Shown here piece by piece: positions 22,721 to 35,691 of a stretch of 64,000 nt of DNA (positions are counted from its first letter, which is position 1; each line of letters begins with the position of its first letter). The notes under the pieces were generated by a model. It had not been told where the DNA came from. It saw only the letters and a list, made by a program, of their open reading frames with translations, and did not search any database. The DNA comes from Pyronema omphalodes (Eukaryota > Ascomycota > Pezizomycetes > Pezizales > Pyronemataceae). The translations under genes and the position numbers were made by a program. The stretch is from the NCBI GenBank assembly GCA_024516155.1, contig JAJJXM010000010.1, positions 496,001-560,000 of the forward strand, written 5' to 3'.

Positions 22721-25700
22721 GGAAGAAGGCGAGGAGGCAGGGCGGTGGTTGAAGGGTTGAGACTGGTTTGGCTGAGGGCGGATAAATTGGTTTGCGGCGG
22801 TTGGTGTTGTAACTGTTGTTTGTAGCGGAATACGGTTGTTGTGTGATAGAGTTGACGGGAAGGAAGCAACAGGAGTGGTGGCGGTAGATTTATTAACAGG
22901 TGGGTGTTGTCATTCTATGGCAGGCATGGATTCTGGAAGGGTGTTTGGAAGATATTCTATTGGCCCCAAGGGGCGATTTTGGCACTTCTCATCTTTCCCT
23001 AGGGGTTTGGGAAGAGATCTGTCTAGTTGGAGTTCGAGTTCGAGTTTCCAGGCATCACTCGTCCCGAATGTCGACGTTTCGTAGGAGTGATCGGTTATGT
23101 GATGGATTAGTGGATGAATGGATGAGAGGATGAGTAAACACTTCGCCAATCAAATCTAGTTACTGATACATTGTATTTTCCAGCTCATCAGTATAATAGT
23201 ATTAATTCAAAGCCGGATGAGAAAACAACGCCTCGCGTCTATTGTCATTTTCCCCCCTGTAGCTCTTCGGTGGTGGGAAAGAGACTGTAAGAAAGCACTT
23301 ATTTTACGAAAGGTGCTATAGGTATCCTAGGAAATGTCATAGGATGCATAATATCAAAATTCGTGCCTCCATAACAGTTCTAGATTATGGGAGGATGGTT
23401 CTGATCGAAAAGGATATATAGAAATCAATAAGAAGGAAGCTGGAGCATGTGCCGAAACTTTGTAGAGTATGACTGCAGGAACTGACAATAGAGGTATGTT
23501 AATTAAGCTACTTTTACATTTCCCAATTATATTACCACCAGCCATTCAACGCGCTCGAAAATAGACGATATATTCTTACCAGACCATTGATTCTTTAGTT
23601 CAGTCTTGACGCATCAGCAAGAATGCTCTACCTACCTTGACTTAATACTTCTTGATTAATTATCTCACATTTTGAATTTTTTGAATCCTGGTATATTTTC
23701 TTTACTATCAGTCTTTTCTTTTTATCTCATCAATTTTTTTGCTGTGTATTTACGTGTAACTGCATGGGAGGATGGAAATGTGCATTTTACAACCTTCTGC
23801 TAACTAGGCAAACGCAGCGGATGATCATAACCATGATTGATAACTAATCCCACCCAGATCCAGCATCCATGACCGTTGACTGTCGATCATCTCCATCTTT
23901 CCATCTCCAGAGTAAATCCCAGCCTACCTTTAAGATCCTAAGGATCGTGAAGCACATATCTACCTACATACGCAGTACCAGCAGCAACCAACCGCCTGGC
24001 TAAATAAAATCCCACTCTACCCCAGCATATCCATAATCCATCATAATGTTTTCTAAAACTCAAAACCCCAAAAGCCATGGCATGGCATGGCAAATAATAG
24101 CTGATTACGTATTTCCTGCATTTCATAATCCCTACAAAATCCGTGGCGGTGCTCTTACATATGTAGAAGCATGCCATGCCATCCGGTGTATGTTTTGTAA
24201 ACTTAGGAACTGGCGCTTATTCTGGAAGGATTTTTTGTTCTTTCTGACTGTTCTTTTTTTTGTCTTGCCGGGGGGGGGGGGGGGGGGGGGGATGCTGTGG
24301 TTAGAGAAAGAGGATGGGATGTTATGGGGGATGACGTTTTATTCGGAGCCTCCGACTTTTGTCCTTCGCCACCACTCCCCTCCCCCTCCCCAACCGAACC
24401 GTTGTGGCTAATATCGATGGGATAATGGGAATCCATGGTACAGCGGGTTTGATCGTCCGGCTGAGCGTACCGTGGATCTTTTAATCTGTACTAACCCATT
24501 CGGTGAATCTTTAGTTGCAGAAAATTACAAATTATCAATGTGTATATATATGTAGAAACACATCGAGGATCTTTGATGGCGGGCTGTGCAGGTCAGTCGG
24601 TACTCTAGCTACTGTTATAATAAATGGCGGTTTTTATGTATATCAGGTAAATAAAATAGTAAGAATAGTAAGAACTGTCATTGTCAGTATAGTAGAAAAC
24701 CTGAGGTAGTTTTTGATTATGTTAAAGAGGGATGAGGTATTTATTGCTTAAGACTTATAATGTTATGAGGTAGACATGAAGCGGTTCTTGACCGTTACGT
24801 ATGTAGTTTCAAGGACTTCGCGGGATTTTACAGCTTGAGGCAAAAGGTATTTGAGGGTTATTCGGGCGGAGTAATCACCATGGGATCAGTCTATGGGTTT
24901 TTAGGTAATTTTTTTTGTTGTTACAGAAATTTGTCAGGATGCGGTTGTGGGCTCTGTGGTTGATGTGTGGTATATATTAACTGACAAGGCTCAAGGGGGT
25001 GGTTGGATAAAGCTTCGAGGCGAGAGCTAGAGTAGCGCAGGTTGGCGAGCTATATGAGCAAACATGCGCAAATGCGCAAACCAGCTATAGACACCATACA
25101 CACCGGTTACCTACCTGTTACATACGCGTCGAAGGAAATGAATTTCGATCACCTGTACCTCGCGTTTTGACATGCATTCACGACATCCAAGCCAGAATCC
25201 CCTCCTGGAACGGCCCACCTGGTACAGTATTTTGCGGAGGCAGCTCCGAGCACTCTGCAATGGAGGAGGGTCCGATTAGCCACAGGTTGTGAGGCTGACG
25301 ATTCTGAAATTCTGTATACTTTCGGGCTCACGAAAAGCCTATTTTTATGAACCTTGGTTCCTTAACTTACCCTGACACACGAGCAGTTCGAATGATGATC
25401 CGCTACCGTATGAATTACCCCTACATTCGCTTCTCGAAATGGATCTGATGCATCGAAGTTATGTATGTCGATACCCCAGCTTCGGTGCAGATGACATCCG
25501 AATATCGGGGTACAGCTGCATATTGCAGCGAGAGGACAACACCCAGCCCCCATCCCCTTTGCTATGCAACCATGCACAGCTGTACAACTTGAAAATCCTC
25601 AGGCATCAGCAAGAGTCACGATACGCCTTCTGGTACGCCTTGCTTAATCACAGTCTACGATACATATCCAATCAGGGCGATATCTGTCACGAATCTTATA

Positions 25701-25934
25701 ACCAAACGTGACAGCTATACAACTTTGGAGGTACATTTAACTACCACACGGTCCCCAGAGGAAATACGAGATGCTACGTATCCCATTTCTTACTTCTACA
25801 CAAAACGTCGTATAACGAAAGAGACAAGATAATTACAAAGGAGACAAAGTGGAGAATGCAACCAAGACCTGCATAACCCGGGCAAACCGTAACATATTCC
25901 AAAGCATCGCCCCAGTAACTTGACAAATCCCACC
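22721..25934. other. Large intergenic region between divergent genes
   Basis: 3.2 kb with no supportable gene. It contains a 22-base poly-G tract (24270-24291), a GGCATGGCATGG doublet near 24078, and AT-rich sequence around 23560-23760 and 24500-24730. Small frames exist on both strands but lack protein-like composition or splice continuity. Confidence 0.55.
24270..24291 (+). repeat. Poly-G tract
   Basis: Uninterrupted run of about 22 G. Confidence 0.95.
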
Positions 25935-28927
25935 ATGGTGCACAGCGACTGCAATTTCTATCCGCATATGCGTCGACGGGAAAATAGTTTCGCCAGCTTT
26001 GCAAGCAACGCGAGCATTGGGACCATCCCAGGTTTGCACTCTCCCCATCTGCCATTAAATCTTCACTAACCGACTCTTCTTCAGAATCATTCTCTCCCAC
26101 CAGTCCCCGTTACTACGATCCCAGTGAGACTGTTTCCTCTTCTCTTCGTCAGCAGAATTTATATTCCAGTGCTGTCGATGAATTCTGGCCCTCTCTCCGA
26201 CTTCACCCTGCTATTGATGCTGTCCTCACCAAGCTTCTAGATGAACTCAAAGGTGGGCGCTTCACTTATACCATTGCCTGGCAAATCATGAATATCGTCG
26301 ACTTGAACATCGTCTACCGACTCTCGGTATCCACTAGTCCATCTTCGCCAGGGGAGCCTTCAGTAGGGAAGGCACTTCCGCAGAATGCTCTACTGGAAAC
26401 TGGGACGGTCTTAGATTGCGTCAAGTATTTCTGTCAGCAGCATGTGGACCATCACATAGCACCCGACTGTTTCATGGAGCGAAGCATCCAGATTCGGGCG
26501 TTGGTTTCATGCCTCTCCCTACTGGCATTGATGGATCCACCCGATGAAAAGAGACCCGCGAGGATGACAGTAGAGCTGCGGAGGACTATCGAAGATGGAA
26601 TTAATACCTTTGTGGCGGATCTGAATAAATCTGGAGGAAGTGCGGCGGATAAAGGGGATTGCGAGTTTATGGCGAGGTATGCGTTGAATTTGCTAAGGGG
26701 ATTCCCGGATGATAAGAGGCCTGCAGCAAAGTTAGCGGATATTCTTATGGGAGTTCTGTTCGCTGCGGGAATGGCCTATCAATATAATGGACCCGGAGTT
26801 ATTAGGCAGCTTCAGTCTGCCGTGTCAAATATTCAGCCAAAATTAGATAACTGGCATGCGGAGTTCGATCAACTTCATCATTTGGTAGGTTTCATCTTCA
26901 AAAGTGAATGTGAGGACATATTACTGACGGATGTGTGTTAGACTATAATCGTATTATCGTGGTCTCTCTATCATCCATCCGCTCCAGTCGAGGAGAAGGT
27001 TCTTTTCATGGAACTTTGTGCGGAATTAATTGCTTCCCTCAGGCAAAAACTAAGGGACAGGATTCACCAGCTCAACGAAATGGGACCTTCCCGAAGCACG
27101 AAATCCGCCTTCCTAGGAAAAATGGTAGCATTATTTCCTAGCATCGACGCAAAAGACACCCGCGTTCACATCACCTATGGCATGATGTACCTTCTCGGGC
27201 GGCTGGTAGAGCGATTCATGGTTGAAGGCGGAACCTCCGTTATCGACCACTACGAAATTGTCGAAACTCGGAGATACCTAATATCGCAATGTTCTAAAAC
27301 CGGGTCCAAATACGCCGAGATTCGGTTCAAAGCCTATGAAATAATCTTCACTACACTGTCATACAATCCCTACTTTACCGATCCTTTGGCCGTGGAGGAC
27401 ATTCGGCACCATTTAACCACCACCGAAAGAACCCTCGATGCTAAAGAACTGGAAGCTCACCTACAATGCATAGTAGAACGCCGTGGCCTGATCTATAACG
27501 CTGTATCGAGACTTAATCTAGATACTATTAAGGATCTACACCAAGAATATAAACGTCGCAATGCAGCTGAGAACTCACACCCTGTAACACCCCAAATAGG
27601 ACCTGTTGCTTCACCTCCTATGCTTTCATCTGCCTGCTTTGTAACAACCCCTATGTCGAGGGATGCTTCCAGAGAATCTCACGGAAGCGCAAGCGGCTAT
27701 CGCCGGCACTCACTTCACCCCCACGACTATCCCAACGGTTTATCTCAAGCTCGCCCTATACCCGGAAGTCCACATAGTTCCAGTCGTACCGACTTTGGCT
27801 CCATAGAAGTCGACAGCTGGATTGAAAATCCGGTACCTTACCCCCCTCAGAATCCCGTGGCTGTTAAATCAGAATCTGTAAAGATAAAAGGCAACTATGT
27901 CTGTGTCCGCTTTAGCAGCACAGGCAATACTCTTGCAGTTCTGTCTCAGCATCATATCGATGTTTATAACGTCTCAATTATCCCGGATGAGAAGAAGGAG
28001 AAATCAATAAAGCTAAAGGCGGTTACCTGCTTTTATGATAAAACGGCGGCATTTATCGATATTAGTTTGACGGACACGTTTCTTGCAGTTATTACGAGGG
28101 ATACGATGTTGATTCATGGATTTGGGGGTAGGAGAGGGGTATTTACAAATAGAGTCCCAAGGGGCGGTAACCAGCTTCGATACAACTCCGTCGCCGTATG
28201 CCCCAGCTCGGACGGCGAACCAGCCCAAGTTGCCCTTGGTCTATTAACCTACGATAAAATCGCTCTCATACAAATTTTTACGTTGACGTCTACCTCTGAA
28301 TCCTCTGGAATTCGGCCTAAACTCTCCCAGACATTAGAAATTCATCCAGAATTATCAAAAAATGGTTGGGAACCATCAACCATCCATTTCAGCTCCGGAT
28401 CCCATCTACTGGCCACATGCAGCCATATCGGTACCATCTTATCATGGTCACTCTCACATCCCTCCCCGGCCCTTCCTAGCTACTCTACCACCATCCCCAC
28501 CAACGATAACCGTGGTTATGGCGTCGCTGGTGTGACTTCGGCGGTTCTATTCCCTAGTGCCCGCTACGTATTGGCTACAACTGGGTCCTCTACCGAGCCA
28601 GCTGTTATTAAAGCACGGAGTGGAAGTGGGAAAAAGCCAGCTATGGTAACCCTTGCAGGAATAGGGTGCGCTGCCCATAAAACTGCTGTGTCGAAGGATG
28701 AAAATGCTGTGGTGGTTATTTCAGAGGGCGGGAGATGTTGGCTTTATCGGCTAGAAGCTGGTGAACGGGGCTTCCGTGTGGGAGAGGGTGGAATGTTGGG
28801 GGAAATCAGGGGAGGACTGGGGGGTGATGTGGTTTGGGGGTCTGGAGGAATAAGAACGGCGTGGGGGAGAAGTACTATGACAGTGAAGGGGCCCAGGAAG
28901 CAAGTGGTAGTGGGAGGTTGGGTGTAG
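25935..28927 (+). CDS. Unrecognised 960-residue fungal protein, helical N-terminal half and possible beta-propeller C-terminal part
   Basis: Not recognised. The start is ATG 25935 in a strong context (CCACCATGG). Exons 25935-26031, 26085-26884 and 26942-28927 join in frame; the 53-nt first intron has a CACTAAC branch site 16 bases before its AG. The N-terminus is MVHSDCNFYPHMRRREN then a Ser-rich stretch (ASIGTIPESFSPTSPRYYD). Residues about 50-500 appear alpha-helical, with Cys-containing and leucine-rich segments (FWPSLRLHPAIDAVLTKLL, RALVSCLSLLALMDPP, AEIRFKAYEIIFTTLSYN), perhaps an armadillo-like or other helical-repeat fold. After a Ser/Pro linker (about 510-590), residues about 595-950 have short strands of WD-like type (VCVRFSSTGNTLAVLSQHHI, SGSHLLATCSHIGTILSWS). 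No catalytic motif seen. A scaffold role is plausible but unproven. Confidence 0.75.
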
Positions 28928-29658
28928 AGAAATTGGAGAGAGGAATAGTGAAAGAAAGAGGAATGATGGTTCTTGTGTCGGGCCGGATGCAGAATATTAC
29001 AGAGAGGATTATATATGAGTTTTAACGAGGAAATATTTCATTACTACAGGAAGAGGTTGATTTGGATATCTGCTCAGGGGTTTTGGTTTACTTATTTGGT
29101 TTGGTTTAACGGTGCGGCGTTGGGAATTTGATGTTCAGGGTCTGGCGTTTATTTTTTGGAATGGGGGTTTACGGATATCGGTATGAATAGTACATAGGGT
29201 ATGGATATAGATTTGGTTTTATTTTTTGGTATTTTTTTTAGTTTTCGGATTTTAGGCTTTAAATGTATGGCTTGCATTTCTGTAGGCAGAATGGCTGGGG
29301 TGGGATGACTTCAAGGTAGATGTCATAGATACAAGGTAACTAGCATAATCACAAGAATAAAGACAAGAATAGTAATTCTAATAATACTATCTATTTTTAT
29401 GTACAAACTGCAAGAAGAAGAAAAAGAAGAAACCACCAGGCTTATCGACGTCGCTTCAGCTTCATCATCCCCAGCACGTGATACGTTACTCACCAGCCTT
29501 ACGTATCCTTAGCGCTACCTGGATACCTGTACCAGGTACAGGCAAGGTAGCTTAACCACGTCTCCTGAAGCTCCAAAGTCCATCGCGCCCACATCACAGC
29601 TCGATATCATCACTGATATCAGCTTCAACGAATTCCAGAAGCTCCATCACCCACCAAA
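28928..29658. other. Intergenic region, SEC18 promoter
   Basis: 731 bases. They contain a TTTGGTTT-type AT-rich 3' flank, a CACGTG E-box at 29475-29480, and a perfect palindrome at 29526-29542 (separate entry). Confidence 0.55.
29526..29542. promoter_or_regulatory. 17-bp palindrome CCTGTACC-A-GGTACAGG upstream of SEC18
   Basis: Perfect 8-bp inverted repeat around a single A, 117 bases upstream of the SEC18 start and about 45 bases downstream of a CACGTG box. Its symmetry and position suggest a binding site for a dimeric regulator; no factor can be named. Confidence 0.45.
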
Positions 29659-32337
29659 ATGTCATACAACCGCGTCCCACAAAACGACCCATATGGACGC
29701 CCACCCGCCGGTGGTCCCCCGAGTTACACACGCGGCGCCCCACCTCCTGGTAATGGCGCACCTCAGGGAAGACCTCAGATGCCCGGAATGAGGTTTACTG
29801 TCGTTAAGAATCCGGATAAGGATACACCTTTTGAAAACCGGTAGCTCTATCCTATCCATCTCCTTATTATTCTTGGGGTCTCCTGTCCCACCCAGGAGCT
29901 TCTAAACTTCTGTCATGAGTTCGGTGTTTAACAATACCGTAGAGCTATTGTCAACCGTCGCGATTTCCAAAGCCCTTGGGCCCTCGTAAACGGTACCCAT
30001 ATCCTTAACCTGCGCCCAGTCGGAGGGGAATTCTACAAACACGAACCTATAATCGAAGCCGCCGGACGTCAATCTCAAGTTCCGGAACCTCCTCGTCCAT
30101 TAATTGGTCTTTCTGTCGACTTACGGAAGTTTTTACGAGTCGGATCTTTTGAAGAGGATATGCAAAATAGAGCCAAGTCAGGATGGCCGCTAGATGTTAA
30201 CGATCCCCCGAGTGTATATCTGGAACCATATGATCCAGAGAGACAAGGAGAGTATGCGAAGGAGGTTAAGATTAGATTGGAATGGTATAGGATTGGCACG
30301 GGAGCGAATGTTAGGATTAAACGGCCTAGTCCTGTGCCGAGTTTGGATCAGGATGGGTTGGAGACGCATTTTATTAAGGTGTGTAACTCTCTATCCACAT
30401 TACTCTACTCCGCCTCATGAATTAAAATTCTGATGAATATGAAAATAGCTTTGCGAAAATACAGTCGTCACACCCAACTCGTGGATCCCAATCAAATACC
30501 AGGGTACCGACGTTCGGGGTATGGTAACGCAAGTAACCTGGGATGACGGTACCGAGCTCGGATTCGCTGCAGCACGCGGTATGATCACCAAGACCACCGA
30601 AGTTATTTTCGAGTCCGAAGAAGTTCCAGTAGAGCCCTCCATGAAGCGCGGATCCAAGCTTTTCAAGCAGAACTTTGATTTCAATTCCATGGGAATCGGA
30701 GGTTTGGATGATGAGTTTGCTCAGATTTTCCGTCGTGCTTTCGCATCGAGAATTTTCCCTCAGGCCTTGGTTAAGAAGATGGGAATTCAGCATGTTAAGG
30801 GAATTCTCTTATACGGACCACCGGGAACTGGAAAAACACTTATTGCAAGACAGATTGGAAAGGCGTTGAACTCAAAGACTCAGCCGAAAATTGTTAACGG
30901 TCCGGAAATTTTGAACAAGTACGTTGGTCAGTCAGAAGAGAATATCAGAAAGCTTTTTGCAGATGCAGAGGCGGAATATAAGTCAAAGGGAGATGACAGT
31001 GATCTTCATATCATCATTTTCGATGAGTTGGATGCCATCTGTAAACAGCGTGGAAACAAGAACGACTCCACTGGTGTTGGTGACACTGTCGTCAACCAGC
31101 TTTTGTCCAAGGCAGGTCATGATTTCTCACTTTATAAATTACAGAATACTGACGCAAATCCCAGATGGACGGAGTTGACCAACTCAACAACGTATTAATC
31201 ATCGGTATGACCAACAGAAAGGACATGATTGATGAGGCGCTTTTACGTCCTGGACGTCTCGAAGTCCACATCGAAATCTCTTTACCGGATGAGATGGGAC
31301 GTCGCCAGATTCTGGCCATCCGAACTCAAGAACTTTCCGCGAACAAAGTTCTAGACCAAGATGTCAACATTGAAGAGCTTGCTGCCTTAACAAAGAACTT
31401 CTCCGGAGCTGAAATCGGTGGTTTAGTCAAATCCGCTACATCCTTCGCTTTCTCCCGTCACACTGTAAAACAAGGTGACGGTATTGAAACTCAGGACTTG
31501 CAACATATGAAAGTCACTCGTGGAGATTTCATTCAAGCTCTTGATGAAGTTCGCCCTGCGTTTGGAGTTTCCGAGGAGGAGTTGGAGAGATGCACCACCG
31601 GTGGTATCCTCAGATTCTCAAAAAACATCGACAACATCTTGGCCGAAGGAAAGCTTTACGTCGAGCAAGTCCGGAAATCAGAAAGAACTCCCTTGGTTTC
31701 CGTACTTATGCATGGTCCTCCTGGTTCCGGAAAAACCGCCCTTGCTGCAACTATTGCTTCCGCTTCAGAGTTCCCTTACATCAAAATTGTTTCTCCAGAG
31801 AATATGGTCGGATTCAATGAGATGAATAAGATTAACCATCTTACCAAGATCTTTGAGGATGCTTATAAGTCTACTCTGAACATTGTTGTTGTTGATCAGA
31901 TTGAGCGTATTATCGATTGGGTTCCTCTTGGTCCTCGCTTCAGTAACTCTATTCTCCAAACCCTTTTCGTCCTCCTAAGAAAACCCCCGCCAAAGGGAAG
32001 ACGTCTTTTGGTATTGGCTACTACTACAGAAAGATCTATTTTGACACAACTTAACCTGGTGTCGTCGTTTGATGCGGAGATCGCGGTACCGAATGTTGCA
32101 GACCAGAATGAGCTTAAGAAAGTCTTGGATGAGCTAGATCTGTTCGATGAAGGAGAGAAGAGAAAGGTTATGGACGATCTAGAGAGGTTTACAGGAACCA
32201 AAAACGTCGGTGTGGGTATTAAGAAAGTTCTTATGGCAGCGGAAACTGCAAGACAGGATGAGGGAGATGTGGTGGGTAGGTTTGTGGATATTGTCGGAAG
32301 GGATGTTATGGTGGGGATGAGCTCGGGGGGTTATTAG
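29659..32337 (+). CDS. SEC18: Sec18/NSF, vesicle-fusion AAA+ ATPase
   Basis: Hexameric ATPase that, with alpha-SNAP, disassembles SNARE complexes after membrane fusion. Exons 29659-29840, 29943-30378, 30449-31111 and 31165-32337 give 817 residues. The N-terminal 45 residues are Gly/Pro-rich. The N domain (about 45-260) is recognisable but divergent ([35 protein letters not shown]). D1 has Walker A GPPGTGKT (about 330), Walker [29 protein letters not shown] and [17 protein letters not shown]2 has Walker A GPPGSGKT (about 610) and [20 protein letters not shown], the D2 signature. The third intron begins with GC, not GT (see finding): the joined frame [13 protein letters not shown] is the conserved family sequence, and no GT donor preserves it. 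Strong call. Confidence 0.96.
31112..31164 (+). other. GC-AG intron of SEC18
   Basis: 53-nt intron with boundaries AAG|GCAGGT...CCCAG|ATG. The nearby GT (4 bases downstream) would put the protein out of frame, and the alternative acceptor (ATTACAG) leads to a stop. GC-AG is therefore the only reading that keeps the D1 sequence intact. Confidence 0.8.
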
Positions 32338-33403
32338 AGTGTGGTTAGATGGAAAGTAGAAACGTAATGATGTAGAGAACTACTTAGAGTAGATCGGTTG
32401 GTTATTGAATTATGGTTTTTGAAAATACATATAGGTTTAAATTGTTACACATATTTCTCGAACTGGAAGTTTTGAAGTTTGCATACATACATTTAGTGCA
32501 AATAATTTTGGGAGATTAAAAGGAATGAATTTGGAAACTGCACACTCTGTACGGTGTATTTCTGGGCAATTTTCTCGGACATAAACGGGGAAGTGAATTA
32601 GCAGGTTGGGTATTTAACATTTTTCACTTGGGTAATTTTCTACCCAGATGCAGTTTCATATTTGTTTCTACACTTTTTTCCGGTGAATGTTTCAAGGTTG
32701 GTTTGAGAAGTGTTATTTGCGACGAATTTGGTTGGTAAAATTAGGTTGATTACATGACTACACAGTGTTGTTCGGGGATTTGACCCCATGGCCATTTCAT
32801 ACCTCCATATCACCATGCATCGAAAAATCATTTCTACGCCAAGAACGTCATTAAGTTCATAGTGATAACATACATCAAGTATCTTCGCTTGGAATTAATC
32901 ATTAGAGCTGAAGGTATGTGCTGCTGCCCGAGTCATATTTCATTTCTATGCGTAATTTGCATGAGAAATACCCTGATAAACTACCACGATTTTCTCCTAG
33001 TCAAATCAGATGATATATTTGTACTTTTATTATCTCGTAGTTGGTGATTCTTTGAGTGATTCAAAGACTTCTTGTGAGAATATAATTTTCCAACTGCAGG
33101 CTATTCAATTTTTTCAACAGCGATTTCAATTGTTATATGGGGCGACTCGCTTCAGCCTTAGGGTTAAGTCCATAGTGCGAGCCTACTCGAACCCTACCCT
33201 AGTACTCAAATTGAACCAATCCAATCTTAAAGTTATTACATAAAGATAAAACAAAAATAACGCCCGTGTAAAAGCAAATAACCTCCGAATACCCATCCCA
33301 ATCATATTAGCGCCAGTGTCTCCATCCAGTTGAAATAATTATACATGATTCAGAGCTTTTAGTTCATTCCCGGTCTATCTATCATCTACATTACACCCAC
33401 TCA
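32338..33403. other. Intergenic region between convergent genes
   Basis: 1.07 kb of AT-rich 3' flank; no gene, repeat or RNA recognised. Confidence 0.5.
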
Positions 33404-34280
33404 TCACACCCCTTCCTTAGGTGGAGAAAGTGGTGGTAAATACATGAAGATAGAATTAACAGCCTGGATCTCAGCCGGCGTCAATTTACTCTCATTCAAG
33501 TCTCCATCCAAAAACGCACTCCGCTTATACCACATACACGCCAGAAGCAGCATATAAAGCCTGAGCCAAGCCAAACCACCTTCTCCTACGATATCAACAA
33601 TCATCGGTGCTATACCATATGACTGTCTACAGTATCTTCCAGATTTGAAAAGGGCTCTCATTATCAAGCCAAGGAACCAAAGCCAAACCCCTGCGAATAT
33701 ACCAAAGTACAGACTAGCAGTGTAGCCTAATACCTCCAGCATATCCGCCAACCAACCAGCGATGACTTTCATTGCTTCGCATTTATGCTTGGCTTGTGGA
33801 ACCATGCCGGTAAACACAACTAGTCCTCCTCCTGAGCCAAGCAGGCAGAGAGTGATAAGTGAAAAGAAGAAATATGTTTCTCTTCTGACTTTGGAAAGTC
33901 GAAATAAGAAATTCTTCCATAAGGGTGCTTTCCGGATGGCAATGAGTTGGAGTTCATGTGTACGCTTGTATAGATTTCTTCGATTGGTGACGTGTTTTTC
34001 CCTATAAGTGAATATGTTAGCAAACTGTGTGATAATGCATAAGAATAGGATTGTCATACATCGCAATGGTGGCATTGCTGGGATCCGTGACAGCTTGCGA
34101 AAAGGATATCTGCATGGCATACATATATCTGTAGGCCTCTGCGTCATCTGTGAGGCTTCCTTCACTGATGATATATCCTCCGGTCATGTTTAACGAGATT
34201 CTTGGCTGGTTCATCTGGTTCGTGTGATTTGTCGCTAGTAAATACGCCGGGGATCGAGAGTCCTGGATAGCATAAGACAT
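33404..34280 (-). CDS. Unrecognised integral membrane protein
   Basis: Not recognised. Exons (- order) 34280-34060 and 34001-33404 join in frame (intron GTATGA...CTAAC...TATAG) to give 272 residues. The first 75 residues are hydrophilic with several N-glycosylation sequons (NHT, NMT, NAT), suggesting a lumenal or outside N-terminus. Then comes a basic linker (EKHVTNRRNLYKRTHE) and at least three hydrophobic segments: FFFSLITLCLLGSGGGLVVF, the long span around ASLYFGIFAGVWLWFLGLIM, and LAWLRLYMLLLACMW. The C-terminus is hydrophilic with PPLSPPKEGV. It resembles fungus-specific small membrane proteins; no transport or enzymatic motif is present. Confidence 0.65.
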
Positions 34281-35618
34281 TATATGGGTGATTACGTTCA
34301 GAAAATTATTTATTTCGACATTCTATCAGTTAAATCCAATAGTGTAAATTTTCATGATAATATACTACTCTAAACGTGGAATGTCAACGATGATTTCGAA
34401 TATGTAGAGACTTAAAGGACCTACCCCGAGGTACCTTAAAAATGCTTGGCGGATGAAAAAAGGTTTCCCCTGACTTTGCAGTATGTATTACACTTATATC
34501 GGGCCGAGGGATACCGCTTCCTGCCAATGAACCAGATCCAAATGAATGCTTAAGCGATATGGAAAGACCAATTCTTATAAAAGGCACCGACTCCCTCGCT
34601 GTTTACCCATCCATTTTCCGTATCAAATTTATCATGAAACCATGCGCCATTCATTGATAGAATGTTCCCTCGCTATTCGGACTATACCCATCGGATTACA
34701 TACATTCTTGTTCCGTCCGGATCAAGATGCACTTTTCTGTGAGGGTTAACCCTGCCTACGCCACACTGCAGGTACCGATTCTCTCGGGATTCCCTATTGG
34801 GAGATTTTCAACTTAGGTGCACCGTATAGATGCAGAGGCGCGACACTTCGGTAATAATGATGATATACAGTTGGGTACATCAGGGCATTTACTACCTAAG
34901 CCAAAGTTTCGCTTTTCACTTGAAACAGACTATTTGAGCCATCATAGATTACTAATATCTGATAATTCAAGATTTTAGTATTACAGGTGATGAAAGTGGA
35001 AGCAACACACTGAGTCTGAGAGTGAGAGGAGACATGTAAAGCACATATAATGTCACTCGTAATTACCCCCAACCAACGATTTACAATTCAACTTTTGAAA
35101 TGAAAAGCCATTGGTCTTGGCGAATTCCAGGTTATCTTCAATTTTTATCGTCGGTTACGCAAATTATTGCGCTGCATTGGATTCCGAAAAGTCTGAGTTT
35201 TTTGGTTATGAAAGACCGTCACGAATAAGCAAGAAGGATATTGGTGAAATATCATGCAGAGGAAGATGGGTTATCGGATTTGTTAATGGGGAGATGGCAC
35301 AGATTTGGGTTACTATTGAGTTGTAAATTGAAAATAAGAAGATGGGTTGGAGGGTGCTTTTTGCTCCTGAAGATAATCGAAGGAGGTCAGTTTTGGCTTT
35401 ATGTATTGGGGCTTTCGCTCAGTAGTCCGGAAATGGCCTGCTGTCTCTTATCTTAAGAAGATCTCGGATTAGGTGGGGATAATGGATTTTAGAGAGCAGG
35501 ATGTTCTTAATATTGGGATTACTTGCTGGCAAAGCCCCATTACTTCGTGAGGAGAGAATGGTGCTTTTCCCGCTGTATCCTCTTCCACTCATTCTATAAT
35601 AGCTGCCATGATGATGGT

Positions 35619-35691
35619 CCATGGTCCAAAAACCCGACATGGAAAAACCCCCCACCTCCATTCTACAAGACTGTAGCATAACAGTCAAATA
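35619..35691 (-). repeat. Short dispersed repeat B, copy 1
   Basis: About 73 bases, nearly identical to the reverse complement of 39339-39412. It contains GACATGGAAAAACCCCCCAC and the hairpin-forming end GACTGTAGCATAACAGTC. Homology stops at CAGTCAAATA, where the adjacent inverted-repeat element starts. In the - frame it reads TVMLQSCRMEVGGFSMSGF; the other copy reads TVMLQSYRMEVGGFSMSDF. Confidence 0.75.

Noticed and set aside
24046..24411. 121-residue frame on + with a poly-glycine stretch
   Set aside because: The frame runs through the poly-G tract and has no recognisable or conserved-looking segment.
25774..26100. 108-residue frame on -
   Set aside because: Covers the spliced start of the + strand 960-residue gene, whose exon 1 and intron have a strong start context, branch site and matching phase.
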